Shown: piece after piece, positions 23,654 to 35,740 of the stretch
Position numbering within the stretch: position 1 is the stretch's first letter
Layout of the letters: every line of letters starts with the position of its first letter
Source: Sipunculus nudus
Taxonomy: Eukaryota > Annelida > Sipuncula > Golfingiida > Sipunculidae
Direction: 5' to 3'
NCBI GenBank assembly: GCA_026874595.1
Contig: CM049313.1
Span: 56,811,159 to 56,875,158, forward strand
DNA length: 64,000 nucleotides
Notes under the pieces: generated by a model
What the model saw: the letters and a program-made list of their open reading frames with translations, nothing else
What the model was told of the DNA's origin: nothing
The model's database searches: none
Program-made: the position numbers and the translations under genes

Positions 23654-23775
23654 TTGGTTGTCATAGGATTCATCAAATTTGATCTGAGAGACTCTTTTGA
23701 TTTCAGACAGCTCTTCTTGTGTCAGTTTCTCATCAAATCCCTCATTCATGAAGGCATATTCTTCCTTGAACCTCC
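23654..23775 (-). CDS. HVCN1-like: Voltage-sensor protein, penultimate exon (charged tail)
   Basis: The exon lies between the acceptor 'gttaattcacag' and the donor CAA|GTAAGT, with two leading bases and 40 codons. It begins RFKEEYAFMNEGFDEKL and ends with FDESYDNQ; it is rich in Glu, Asp and Lys and has coding-like composition. The leading GG joins the single G left by the exon at 31627-32184 to give glycine, so the chain runs LLP-G-RFKEE. The join is a phase match across 7.9 kb that includes the right arm of the large inverted repeat. It is supported but not proven to be the same gene. Confidence 0.75.
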
Positions 23776-24729
23776 CTGTGAATTAACAAAATCTAAATAA
23801 ATAATCATACACAGGCCATGGATCAGAGCTAGTGATGTAAAAGTCTGGCCAAGAAAGAGGTGTTTTATGTTTTTTATATATACTGATATTATATCCAGTT
23901 ATAGCAAGCTAAATACTGCCACTATAAATACATTCCTGATGTAGATCCATCTGTGTCAGTGATATGCTTTTTAAGAACCCCCACCCCCCTTTGAAGTAGA
24001 CCTGTTATAAGTTTAGATCAATTAGGGGTTCAAGAAACATATCACATTGATTAATTTCTTGTTTCATGATGAGTATCAGATAAGGACTTTGCCAAAAGTC
24101 TTGGCAATATCTTGTGAAATTTTCTCCACTCGCGCTCTGCACTGGATACTTATTTAAATAATCACAAGAAGGCAGCATATAGCCAATGTCATTTCACTGG
24201 TTTACAAACAGCTGGTTTGACATAATGAATAGTTTAATGGCCCTCGTTATACATACAACATTGAGGGGAATAACTCTGATTACAAATTACACATTCAGCT
24301 ATTTTTAACAAAATTTGTTTAATTTTAACTATATCTCATCAACAATCATACAATCTTTCACTGATTGAAAATGGCAATTTACTCAACAAATCATGCTTTT
24401 TTAATATACCTCAATAATTTTATCTATTTAACAATAATGTATGCATAATGAATGACACTGATAAAAACTTAATTTGTAATGGAGGTGTAGTAATTCTGTG
24501 TGAATTCTCCACATAGTAAGTGATATCAGTAAGTGATGATCACATTTGTACCAGCCTGTCACTTCAGTGGCATGTGGAGACCACACATAAAGAACTAATA
24601 GTTTCTCATCACAAATCATACAATAAATCTGTTAGTTTTTAGGAGACTTTAGGACTTTAGGAGCAAAATTTACAGTAACTTTCTATTGTTAAATGTATTG
24701 TATATAAATGGGAAGTGGCATATATTTTT
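23776..24729. other. Intron sequence, nothing recognised
   Basis: AT-rich intron of the voltage-sensor gene. The open frame at 24428-24619 has no coding character. Confidence 0.5.
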
Positions 24730-25515
24730 ATGACCAGGGAGCCAGATATTCCCCTACCTTTCTTGTAGAATTAACTAGATATTTCTTGGCACTGCAGGTG
24801 CCATAGTATCCCCAAACAATTAATCCCCCCCTTTAAGAATAGGCCCCCCATCTTCAGCAACAATTAATATCTGACCACACCCATAGACCACACATGACAA
24901 TACTATCCAAAATCTTCTGTCAAGTTGATTTTTGGACCAATTCATGCATCCCTTATTGTGTGATTTTCACCATATATGGCAATATTCAAGGCCAAGGCCA
25001 CTCTCATAGGAAAGATCATGACCCCAATTTTAATATACATCATCCCATAACCCATATCTATGTATATGCATAATATAAAAGAAATCTGTCCATTAGTTTT
25101 TGACTTATAATGCTCACAGTACTGTCAAGTGGCAATTTTTGGGGTATTAAAAGGCACGAAAACAAGTAAAAAATAATAGGTGGCATCACCAGTTTCTGGA
25201 ACATGACAACCCTATCCATGATCTTCAATCAACTTGATTTTGGGATCAATCCATGCAAGATTTCTTGAGATATTTGAGAATTTATGTGATTTTCCCCAAA
25301 ATTGGACATATTCAAGGTCAAGGACACTCTCCTAGTAAAGGTCATGACCTCATTTTAAACAGGTGTCGTCCTCTCACCCATATCTATGCATATACCAAGT
25401 TTGGTCAAGATCTGTGAAATAATTTTTGAGTTATTGCGCCAACAAGATTTATATGCGGCGGCGGCAGGACCGGTATGAAAACAGTATCCCCCGACTTTGT
25501 CTGGGGAATAATATA
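24730..25515. repeat. Interspersed repeat with internal duplication
   Basis: Starts near 'accagggagccagatattcccc' and ends near 'gactttgtctggggaataat'. Inside, two diverged copies share 'tttgggatcaatccatgcaag' / 'tttggaccaattcatgcatc', 'aaggtcatgacc' and 'cccatatctatg' in the same order. No protein is encoded; I infer a non-autonomous element. Confidence 0.65.
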
Positions 25516-25529
25516 TATTAATGTGATTC

Positions 25530-25915
25530 CTTGCTTTCTGTCTTACATTTTAATTAACTCTACGTAATTCCTGAACAGAAAAGTTATGCAAGTATATGTG
25601 CCATTATTGTCAAACAGGAAAACAATGTAACCTGAAAATGTTACACACATGTGTGGAAATTTAAAGGTCTCTAGTTGCAAAACACCCTTTGCAAAACTCG
25701 ATTCACCTGACTCAAAACAAGTGTTCCAGTTGAATGTGTTTGGGTTATTTTCGCAGGCTCCCCACATTTTGTATATATGTGGATACATACAGAACCAACA
25801 ACCCGAATGTTTTAGGATTGGTGATTTCTGGCCTCTTTTTATTAAAGGTTAAAGGGATCACCTTTAGTTAATGTACATCATATATGGGAATATATAGGCC
25901 CCTTTAAGAAACAAA
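25530..25915. repeat. Interspersed repeat related to 15340-15905
   Basis: Shares 'cattttaattaactctacgt', 'ctctagttgcaaaacaccc' and 'tttagttaatgtacatcat' with the copy at 15340-15905, in the same order. The overlapping frames at 25543-25852 on both strands are repeat text. Confidence 0.65.
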
Positions 25916-26225
25916 ATGTTCTGTACTCATTACAAATCTTCCTGGTGGCTCGCCAGGTGTCCTACTTGTACAAATCAATAGCCGTCAGGTCAGACAATAG
26001 ACTCTGAATAAGACATTGTGCTCACATGTCCCTGTAATGAATACAAAATGAAGAACCAGGTCCTTATCATACTGAATGCATGAAAACCAGTCAACAGCTT
26101 CTACATGTCTTTTCATGTATGCCCCAGTGCCTACTACCTTTGGTTAACCAGATTCAAGTGTGGAAAGACATACAGAACATCTACATTATCTATATTAATA
26201 TTAATATCTACAATCTTTATTAATC

Positions 26226-28748
26226 ATAACAAGGGACCTATGGGTCACGATGCTCAGCTGTTATATATGATAAAAAATATTATTTAGAAATGAGGCATAT
26301 GCTGGTTTTGTGTGGTAATAAATATAAGCTGTATTATGAGTTGTTGTTGTTTAGCTTATGTATGATTTTGATAGTACCTTTGGAGACAGGGAAGAGGATT
26401 GATTTCATTTATTTTATTAACAAATGGAGTACTATTGTCACACAGATTTTGACTTGGCCATATAACTTATAAGCAGAACATATAATATAAGAGTTTAACT
26501 ATTTATTAAAAAAATTACAAATATTGTCCCAAATATAATTTTTATTAAAAATCATAAGAGAATCATATGATTTTTTAAAATGAAATATAACTGATATGAT
26601 TATTAAAATAATATTAAAGAATATATTCATGAATGCATTCATGAATACATTTTGAAAGTATTTGCACGAGTATTCATATACTTTCATTTTTACCTGAATT
26701 CCCATTCTTTATGCAAGAAATTTTATAATGGAGTACATAATCATATTCGTATTTAAATACAATTACAAAGTATTTGCACCATGTCTGGTATTTATTCAGT
26801 TTTCACCAAACAATGATTTTGAGAATCCAGAATATACAAAATTCACACATTTAAATAATGATCATAAGTACCTGGTATTATGGCTTTTATTTATATTAAA
26901 AAATAACTGTAAAAAATTCATTTTGGACTAATTTCACATCAATGTACACACTAGACACAGTAGGAATCTAGATTAATATTATCAACTGCATCTTTGTCTA
27001 TCATTAATTTCCTTCATATAATCCCTAATGATTAGTAATGAATAATATGATTTACTTCTTTATCATTAAAAATGAACAGAAAAATGCCATAGGTGACTGC
27101 ATGGTGTTATTTATATTATTTGACATTCTACCCATCGATACAAGATTCTTATATCATCAGTAACTGCAAGTTAATTTCCTGTTATTATTAACTAACAAAT
27201 TTCTTTTCTATTTTTCTTTAATTTGTTATTAAAAACCAAGAAAAATTTATTAATTTATTGTTTATTGTTATGTTGTTGGTTAAAACTACTAGATGAGTTG
27301 GGTTGGACACCTGGATCAACTGTGGCTGGCCATAAGCTGCCTGGATTCTCGCCTCAAGCGTGCATAATTTGATGAAAGGTCAACAAGGTCAACATACAGG
27401 TGACTCAAGAGGGGCTGGAGAGAGCCAAAGACTGACAGGGTCTCATAAAAAATATTAATAAAAGCTACAATATTTGGCCAATTTCTTTCAGCTTTCTAAA
27501 TTAAAAGCTGAAATCCTTATGTGTGCATGATATGAAAATTATATCAACAGTGCTCTCAGGAAACAAACGTGCCATGATCACAGTTGGGCAAAATTTAAAG
27601 TACTAATTTTATATTTATACTAATAACTTATAAAATTTGAAAAATTCATAACTAATTTTGGGTATTCAATTGAATCTTGATTAAATAATGTTACATCCCT
27701 GACAATAAAATATCTAGCTTCAGCAATGCCCTTGTTAAGGGAGTAAATATATTTCTTGATTTTTTACAAAGTGCATTATGTTTGGGCCCATAACTTAAAA
27801 AATACACAATACTGACATCATTTCTGGCATGTGCATAGCGAATGTATAGGAAAATATGTATATTATATATGATCAAAGTCAGATCAGTGGTTTTGATATT
27901 AGGCAGTCTTAAAGAGTAACAATGAGTTTTTTATGGAAAAATGAAGTTTTTCATTGATATCTCGAAGGAATTAAGTCCTAGTGACCAAATTCTTGGCATG
28001 ATAGGGGATTTTGGAGAAATCTAACTGTATGCCAAATTTAAGGAACTTAGAGCTGTAGCTCGGGAGTTGAGCTCTAGCAAACTGCATAACACTAGCAATA
28101 TGTGACATGGTGCTTGAAAACTTGAATAAAATCTACAGTTTTTGATCAACTGGTTTCAAATTTTTGGTGTTAACAGTTGAAATGCTAACAAAAACATGCT
28201 GTGAAAATTAAATCCACAGCAGTTACAGCAAAAAAAACGTGCCATGGTCAAAATTGGACAAAATTTAAGGTACCAATTTTTTATTTTTGCTAATATTTTA
28301 AAAAATTTAAAAGATTTTGATCTAATTTTGGGTATACAATTTAATTTTGATTAATAAAAGTAATATTACTGGAAAAAAAGTGCTTAGCTTTAACAAGTTT
28401 TGTGTTAAGTGATAAAATTTCTTTCCTGATTATTTACAAAATGCATTATGTTTGGGCCCATAACTTTTTTAAATTATATAATACAGACCTAATTTCTGGC
28501 ATGTACATAGGAATTATATTGAGGATTATTTATAGGAAATATGAGGAAAAACAGATGAGTGGTTTTGATATTAGGCAGTCCTGAAGTGTGAAAATAGGTT
28601 TTTAATAAAAAATTGAGGTTTTTCCTTAATTTCTCAAAGGAATGAAGTCGCAAAGACCCAGTTTTCGGCTTGGTAGGAGATCTTGGGGACATCTAACATT
28701 ATGCTGAATTTTGGATTCCTAGGTCTTACGGTTTCAAAACATGCCACA
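26226..28748 (+). mobile_element. Right arm of the 2.5-kb inverted repeat; fuller copy of the element
   Basis: Near-identical reverse complement of 1-2504. Here the element keeps its left terminus 'aacaagggacctatgggtcac...gctcagctg' (26228-26262). Its right side runs through two diverged internal units, a (GGAC)n array (28752-28796) and a hairpin terminus (28812-28842), so the complete copy is probably about 2.6 kb (26226 to about 28846). No transposase is encoded. It lies in the intron between exons 31627-32184 and 23654-23775 of the voltage-sensor gene. Confidence 0.8.
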
Positions 28749-28751
28749 TCT

Positions 28752-28796
28752 ACGGACGGACGGACGGACGGACGGACAGACGGACGGACGACGGAC
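28752..28796. repeat. (GGAC)n microsatellite
   Basis: Tandem GGAC tetramers with one GACA interruption, directly before the hairpin terminus. The same arrangement appears at 36956-37000 and, shorter, at 30805-30825. Confidence 0.9.
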
Positions 28797-28811
28797 AATG
28801 GACCACGACTA

Positions 28812-28842
28812 TAGCTCAGATGACTTATAGTCAGCTGAGCTA
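28812..28842. repeat. Hairpin terminus of the dispersed element family (copy 1)
   Basis: The stem TAGCTCAG / CTGAGCTA continues inward with TGACT / AGTCA around a TAT loop. This gives a 14-bp stem with one mismatch, followed by AAA. Near-identical copies lie at 30840-30870 and 37014-37044. Conservation of the hairpin while the interiors differ marks it as a functional end. Confidence 0.8.
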
Positions 28843-29136
28843 AAAATATGACAGAATAACTTAAAAGCTGTTTTCTTATTCTGTAAAACAAATATTTCAA
28901 TCCATAAAATTTAAGGTGGTTCAGGGTCAAGTGTCACAAGCATGCATCAACAACAGGAATAAATGTTTATTAGATATCTTAAGCAGCGTTTATGTAAATC
29001 ATTTATTATGGTCTAATACACAAAAGCACCCTTTCATGAAGCCTGACCTGTGAGTGTGTAAACTTAAGATTTTAAAGACACTTTTTAAAAGATCCCATCA
29101 TGGAATTTATAAATGGTAATGGCCACAATATTTGTA

Positions 29137-30874
29137 TAACAAGTGACCCTTGGTTCATGATGCTCAGACGACTGACATGTTGACAATATATCCTTGCACA
29201 GACAACTAATTAAGATAATGTAGGTGGCATCATTGTTCATGCATATTAGCTTAAGTTCATCAAGACCCATAAGCACAACAAATCTGATGACATACTAACC
29301 GGCCTTTTAATGAGGAATCTGGCAATTTGTGTGTATTTTGCATTATTTCTAGGGTGCTCAAACATACCCCAAAACTCTGAGAATATAGTTCACTGTGACC
29401 AAATTTTAGGTTTCTGGGGAGACATTTTGAGGAACTCTCAGGATGTCAAGTAAGAAGATTCTTGGCCCAAAGGTTATGGTTTGTGCACTACTTTGGTATC
29501 AAATTTTCAATTCATAATATTCTGAGGGTTGCTTATATTTATAAGCCCCATAGCTAAAAAAATATGGGTAACAGAGACCTAAATTAAATACACGTTTCCA
29601 AGGAGATTTTCACAGACCTCCCTGGATTTTAGGTAAGAAGATTCCAGGTCCAATGTTTATGATTTGTGCCCTGCTTTGGTATCAAATTTTTAATTATGAT
29701 GGGGGTGCTTATAAGCCCAATAGCTCAGAGAATATGGGTAACAGAGACATAATTTCAGGTTTCCATGTAGACTTTTATATGTACCTCTCTGGATGTAAAG
29801 TTAGATGATTCTATGTCTAGTTGTTACGATTTGAGCCCTGTTAAAAGATGACCACATCATTTACAGTCTCAAAAATAGTAAAATATCCAATAATAATACA
29901 GGTGGCACCACCAGTCTGCAGAAACTAATGAAAAACTCCATGATCAATATCCATGCAAAGAATCATGGTGATCAATGCATTAGTTATTCAGATACTTGAG
30001 CTTTTATATCAAATTTTTCATTATTCTGGGGGGTACTTCGGAGCCCCATAGCTGGAAGAATACGAGTACCAGAAACCTAATTCCAGGTTTCCAAGGAGAC
30101 CAATCATGATCCTCCCTGCATTTCAAGACAGCAGATTCTTGGTCAGGTGGTTACGATTTGTGCCCTGTTAACAGATGACCACATCTTTTAATGTCTCAAA
30201 AAAAGAGAAAAAAATAGAAAAAATACAGGTGGCACCATCATGGTGATCAATGCATTAGTTGTTCAGATACTTGAGCCTTTTATATCAAATTTTTCATTAT
30301 TCTGGGGGGTACTACTTCAGAGCCCCATAGCTTGAAGAATATAGGTACCAGAGACCTAATTCCAGGTTTCCAAGGAGACTTTTCATGGATCTAACTGGAT
30401 GTAAAGTTAAAAGATTCCAGGTCCAGTGTTTACGATTTGTGCCCTTTAACAAATGAAGGCATCTTTTAAGGTCTCAAAATAGAGAAAAAAAATCGTAAAA
30501 AAATATAAAAAAATACAGGTGGCGCCACCAGTCTGCAGAAACTGATGAATCACTCCATGATCAATATTCATGCAAAGAATCATGGTGATCAACGCATTAG
30601 TTGTTCAGATACTTGAGCCTTTGTATCAAATTTTTCATTATTCTGGGGGGTACTTTGGAGCCCCATAGCTTAAAGAATATGGGCACCAGAGACCTAATTC
30701 CAGGTTTCCAAGGAGATTTTTCATGGACCTCTTTGGATGTAAAGTAAGAAGATTCCAGGTCCAGTGGTTACAATTTGTGCCTTGTTAACAGACAGATGGC
30801 TAGATGGCTGGACGGACGACGGACAAAGAGTGATCGCTATAGCTCAGATGACTTACAGTCAGTTGAGCTAAAAA
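29137..30874 (+). mobile_element. Second element with the same two ends but a different interior
   Basis: The left end 'aacaagtgacccttggttcatgatgctcag' (29138-29168) matches the terminus at 26228, and the right end has the hairpin at 30840-30870. Between them are about five diverged copies of a unit of roughly 300 bases (landmarks 'gacctaattccaggtttccaaggag', 'gattccaggtccag', 'ggtggcaccacc'). The unit is unrelated to the interior of the 26226-28846 copy. No protein is encoded. Confidence 0.7.
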
Positions 30875-30909
30875 GAACTTTAAATTGATATAAAGCAAGC
30901 ACATTCAAA

Positions 30910-31310
30910 GAATTAATATTCCCCGCTTTGGGCTCTTGTTGTCTTTCATGCTTGATAAGCAACCAAAATTATGGCACATTGAGAAAATCTTGAGAGCCCA
31001 TGAAAAACAGATCCAAAATGACATGTGGAGACATCTGCATGCATACACTAAAACTAAAACACACTTGAGAAATTTGACAAAAACTTGAGAATTTTGTTTT
31101 TCAGCTGGAGAGAAATATTTTTTAGATAGACCCTCCAAAACCAATCTGAACCAAGGTATGCATGAGAGCAATCACTGATCCAAATTTGAATGAAATCGGA
31201 TAAAATTTAGGAAAGTTATCAGATGGAAACGAAAAAACCTGACTGACGGACAGAGAGACAGACAAACCCAAATCAATGTCCCCTGCATATGTGGAGCGGG
31301 GGACAAAAGT
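30910..31310. repeat. Interspersed repeat (copy 1 of 3 in the window)
   Basis: Landmarks 'aaccaaggtatgcatgagagcaatca', 'aatttgaatgaaatcgga' and 'cccaaatcaatgtcccctg' recur in the same order at 37520-37935 and 57060-57425. The frames here are repeat text. Confidence 0.7.
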
Positions 31311-31626
31311 GTTCCTAATAGCTTTCTGCATTAAACATTCTATCACCTACAGGGCTTCAAGTCTTTTCAAACAAAAGTAAAGTATACAAAAAATAAGTCA
31401 GGGGAAGCCTCGAACAAGTGAAACAGATATTTTTTATGTAGAGTTGCCTTTATAACATGCCCGTCTTAATTGTTTACAAAATATCCTGGCCTTAATTTTG
31501 AATTTAAATTGTTCATTTTAAAAACTATGATCATTTTGCGGGGATCACCTCTACTCTGCTAGTTTCATAATACCCTTCACCTGGTTATAAATCATTTATT
31601 TTATATTCAGAGATTTCATACATTAC

Positions 31627-32184
31627 CTGGTAATAAATGTGAATCTTCTTTAGACACTAGTTCTTTGGTCGATGAACCACCTGGGCTGACCTTTGACCCC
31701 TGTGGTGAGTTGCGCATAACAAGATTTTGGTCATCATTGGTCCTTATTCTGGCAGGAGGAGAATTCCCTGCCAGTATGGTTTCCCCCGACAGCGTGGTGC
31801 CAAGGTTACCTGATGTGTCTCTGGTGGATTTGGTTTCTTCTTCTTTGGACACTAAGGGGCCCACATCATGCTGAGGGCTGTCAATTTTAATTTGTATATT
31901 AGCACCTGGTTGGCAATGATTTTCTACAAGTACTTGTAGTCTATGAGAGTCAGCCTCGTCTTTATAGTCCACACTGGAGGTGACTGAGTGTTCAGGAGTA
32001 TTCTCCACAATATCGGGAACATGAGGCTCTGTCGTTAACAGAGGAACACTTCCTGCGGAGCTCGCTCCGTTTGGCACTGATCCATTCTGCACAAGTCTGT
32101 CTGTCCTGCTGTGTCCATCTGCTGGTCTGGCAGTTGATTGGTTATTTATGTACATATTCACATTTGGGGAAGAACGGCTGTTTG
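31627..32184 (-). CDS. HVCN1-like: Voltage-sensor protein, long cytoplasmic-tail exon
   Basis: The exon starts after the acceptor 'tttctcattgacag' and ends at CCAG|GTAATG, with two leading bases, 185 codons and one trailing base. The product is low-complexity and polar, rich in Ser, Asn, Asp, Pro and Glu, and probably disordered. It includes SRSSPNVN, EHSVTSSVDYKDE, VSKEEETKST and SPQGSKVSPGGS, with many possible Ser/Thr phosphorylation sites. The GC content is well above its surroundings. If the donor is not used, the frame ends within a few codons at TGA (31616-31618), followed closely by an AATAAA-like sequence, so a shorter protein ending here is a real alternative. I prefer splicing because a phase-matched acidic exon and terminal exon lie downstream. 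Confidence 0.85.
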
Positions 32185-33579
32185 CTGTCAATGAGAAAAT
32201 GAAAAGATCACTTTACAGTGTGCAAGTGTCAAAAAATTCATCAATAAGGTATTTCTGACCGGACAGAATTTAATTTTGTATTTTCAATTATAAAATTATT
32301 AACAGCAAAAAACATAATTTCTAATTTAAAGTTGTTTTTTTTTGTGGCAGTATGTTGGTATAATAAAACTATTATGATATCCAGCCTTTTCTTTTGATTT
32401 CACAGGATTTTACATTGTGAAAACATTTTCATGCCCAAGTAATCATCTCATATAAATTATTTAATTGGGAAAATCATGTTCATTTAATGTCAGACTGTAT
32501 GAGAAGTTTCACATATTCAAATTCATATTCAAAGGAGGCAAGTAAAAATTGCAGAACATGTTTGAACATCAATCCATGTTTGAATGGATTTATACTGGTA
32601 CATTATTGCATTTTTTCGTTTAAGTCAAACTCCCAAACTACCAAGCCACTTTGTGCCTGTCCCCTCTGTTGGTAATGGTGGGCTGGTGGGTCAGACTTAT
32701 AACCAAAAGGACTGAAAAGCACCAAAAAGGACCAAAAAGAACTAAAAGTATTACCTACTTCTACTTTCAAGTGGTCTTAAATAGTACATTTGATTAAATC
32801 TGGTACAAATCAGCTGTGCAAAAATGTGTCAACTCAGATTGTCAATATAACTGAATTACTATAACAGTATATAAAGTGGCCACTAGGTGTCAGCAGTGCA
32901 TACAGGCACTAGATGATGCCAGTGACAGATTATAATGGTGGTGACAGTTGGCAGATTATTTTGACAATTACGTAAATATCTGTACCAAATTTGACAAAAT
33001 ACTTAATTTAAGACCATGAATAAGTAGAAATAGGTGAGAATATTGCAACATTTTTTGGTCCTTTTCGGTGCTTTTTAGTCCTTTTCATTTATCAGTCTGA
33101 CTGCTGGGCTGGTCATCTTTTATAACTGTCGATCATTTGGTTGGTGCAATCTGACTGAATAATTGATTCTGCCAGGCCAAAATCTACTAGTATTACAAAG
33201 TTCTGCACATGACTGATGAGGAAAATCTGCCTATATGAATATTGTGCCAGCAAACCTTATGAAATTATGTGTTTATAAATCACTTCTTATGTAAGTTTTC
33301 TATATATGCATGCAAGCTATAGAATCATTACATGAATTAACAAACATGTGCACCTATATTTAAGATCAGGCTGATGTACAGGTCTTTACATAGTCTGATA
33401 TTTATTTCTCCAAAATAACTGATTATTTCCTAATATTGGTTCTTAGAAGTCAACAAATTTTTACTGATGAATAATCATGAAATTACAACTGATTCTCAAC
33501 ACTAGTTGCTGTTTCTATGATGGTAAGATTTAAGTTAACACAAGGATTGTCTCTTTAACACATGAATATTTAATTATAC
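32185..33579. other. Intron sequence, nothing recognised
   Basis: No gene is visible. The text 'aaaaggactgaaaagcaccaaaaaggacc' (about 32706-32740) is mirrored by 'ttttttggtccttttcggtgctttttagtcc' at about 33050-33080, an imperfect inverted repeat about 375 bases long overall. Confidence 0.5.
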
Positions 33580-33661
33580 CTAGATTAAGTGCTGCAGCAG
33601 GTTCCCTGTAGTTTGGCTGTTCAAGTTCTCTAATTCTGTCCTTTAACACTTCAACTTCTCT
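33580..33661 (-). CDS. HVCN1-like: Voltage-sensor protein, coiled-coil exon 2
   Basis: 27 codons plus one base lie between 'gtttttgtcag' and CTAG|GTATAA. It reads REVEVLKDRIRELEQPNY and then an alanine-rich stretch. Hydrophobic residues at V, L, I and L positions spaced three and four apart continue the coiled coil begun in the previous exon; the helix ends at the QP. The trailing G joins the CA of the exon at 31627-32184 to give alanine. Confidence 0.85.
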
Positions 33662-33840
33662 CTGACAAAAACAAAACAATAAATGTTTTACATATTTATA
33701 AAATAAGTGAATAATAATCAAAAATGGCCGACATTAAAATAACAATCCATGTATCTAAAAAGGAATACCAAATGTTTTCAGTATGAAGCACACTTTGTAA
33801 CATGATATTAAATCCATTTATGGATTCAAAAGTGTTCCTT

Positions 33841-33880
33841 AAACAAGGACCCATGGGTCACGGGGCACAGCTGATCGTGA
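33841..33880 (+). repeat. Isolated terminus of the dispersed element family
   Basis: 'aaacaaggacccatgggtcacggggcacagctg' matches the left end at 26228-26262. The rest of this copy is not recognisable. Confidence 0.55.
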
Positions 33881-33881
33881 T

Positions 33882-35740
33882 TGGACTATAAATGTTTCTC
33901 CACTGTGATACTATATCGAGTCAATAAAGCTTATGAATATCATGGACATGTTGGGCTATTATAAAGGAATGTAATCTAATATGTGAGTAAATGATAAATG
34001 AAATTACCTGACTGATGGATTAATAGAGTCAAATATAGTGGTTTATTTTTTATTTATTTAGGAGGGGTTGAAAATTGTGATATATTTGAGCAAATATGAA
34101 TGCAATGACAGCAGTAATAAGCAGTAGTAGAATGATGATAAGGCTATTTGTTGAAGGATCTAAAGTGTATGGTAGCCTGCAAGCTTTCAATTTGACAGAT
34201 ATGATGTTATGATTAACTATGCTGATGAAGTGATTTATGAATTTGTGACTGTATGACACAATATCTCTTTAGTCTTCACAAGGTTCATTATTGTGATACC
34301 CACTATGTCTACACAATATTGACATAACTTCTGGCATGTACAGAGGTACCTATGGACGAATAGTTATACAAAATATTAAAGTATGAATATATCTGATTCA
34401 TCTTGTTCTTGCTTACTGAGGCTGACTTTGGGATTGGGTTCGGAGAAGAGAAAAGTGAGGGCAGCACGAAGGTGGATGTAGAAATATTCTATTGTAATGT
34501 TTTTCATTTATATAAGAATATGAAAAGCTAAGAGGAAAGGGGCCCTCCTACTTGATTATAGTAAAGTTCTAAATATATGATTGCAAACTAATACTCTGAC
34601 AAGACTGTCATGAAGAAAAACAGTAAAAGTTTTGAGATACTGTGATGCATATGAAAATTTACAGATGGACAGGCAAGTGGACAGAATGGACTAATACCTT
34701 TATTTCACTTTCAAGGGAATAATGCATTTAAGTTTATATATAATCCTATTTTTTTTAAGCATATCCACTTTTTCCATTAAGAAGTTTTTATCTGAATCAT
34801 TTTTTTATTTACAGGTTTTATAAATTTTTAATAAAAAAAACTGAAAATATATGTTAAAATATTAGAATTGTTGCAAAAGTTGCAATCATTATATATACAG
34901 AGTGAAAAACTGAAACTATAAGTTAAAATATTAGAATTGTTGCAAAAGTTGCAATCATCATATATCCAGAGTGTATCTAATATTGGGTCATATTATGCAT
35001 ACACATATATTTTATTATTTTTAAATCATAAATGTTTAAACTGAATTTAAAAGAAAATAATGCCACAACATGGCATCTACAAGAATATTCCTTGAAAAAG
35101 TTTTGCACATTGGAGTTTTCAGTACATGCTTAATTTTATTCACCAAAATAAAATAAAAGATTAAGTAAATTTGATAAAATAAAACATCTTTTCAAATAAA
35201 GTATACACACTGTTGGTTGAATGATGGACAAACAATATCATTGTGCTAATTACTATCCCAGTTTTAATTTATTACTGGAATTAATAGTCAATTTCACACC
35301 TGGTGAAGTTTTTACTCTTCTGAAGTAAGGAATTACTTATCTAATGAACATCCACACTTTCATAGCAATACACAATTAAATGTACACTTTAATCATTGTA
35401 TCCCTGGTGGTACACTACAAAATCTAAAATGTAGCATAGCCTAGAATAAGAATGAATCAAATACAGAAAATAATAACATTCATCTAGTTTATGCACCATC
35501 GGGGGAGGGGGGGGGGGGAGTGCAGGGCAGAGGGGAAGCCTGCTGGTAGTGGCCAAGCTGACCCAAGGCAAGCTGCCTGGGGTGGGTTACATAATGCAAG
35601 TGTAGGCTGTACTACTAGGTGGGCTAGATGCAAACAACACTTGACATGGTGTATGAAAACATGAATAAAAGCTATTCTTTCCAATCAATTTCTTTGAAAT
35701 TTCAGATTTTAAAAGATTAAATCCTTATGTATATAAGCTG
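33882..35740. other. Intron sequence, minor repeats only
   Basis: No exon seen. A short direct duplication occurs at about 34845-34970 ('aactgaaaatatatgttaaaatattagaattgttgcaaaagttgcaatcat', two copies), and a G run at about 35500-35519. Confidence 0.5.

Noticed and set aside
26290-26931. Open frames conserved between 26.3-26.9 kb and 1.8-2.5 kb, suggesting a gene pair
   Set aside because: Conservation covers the whole 2.5-kb arm including non-coding text, so the frames are carried along by repeat identity.
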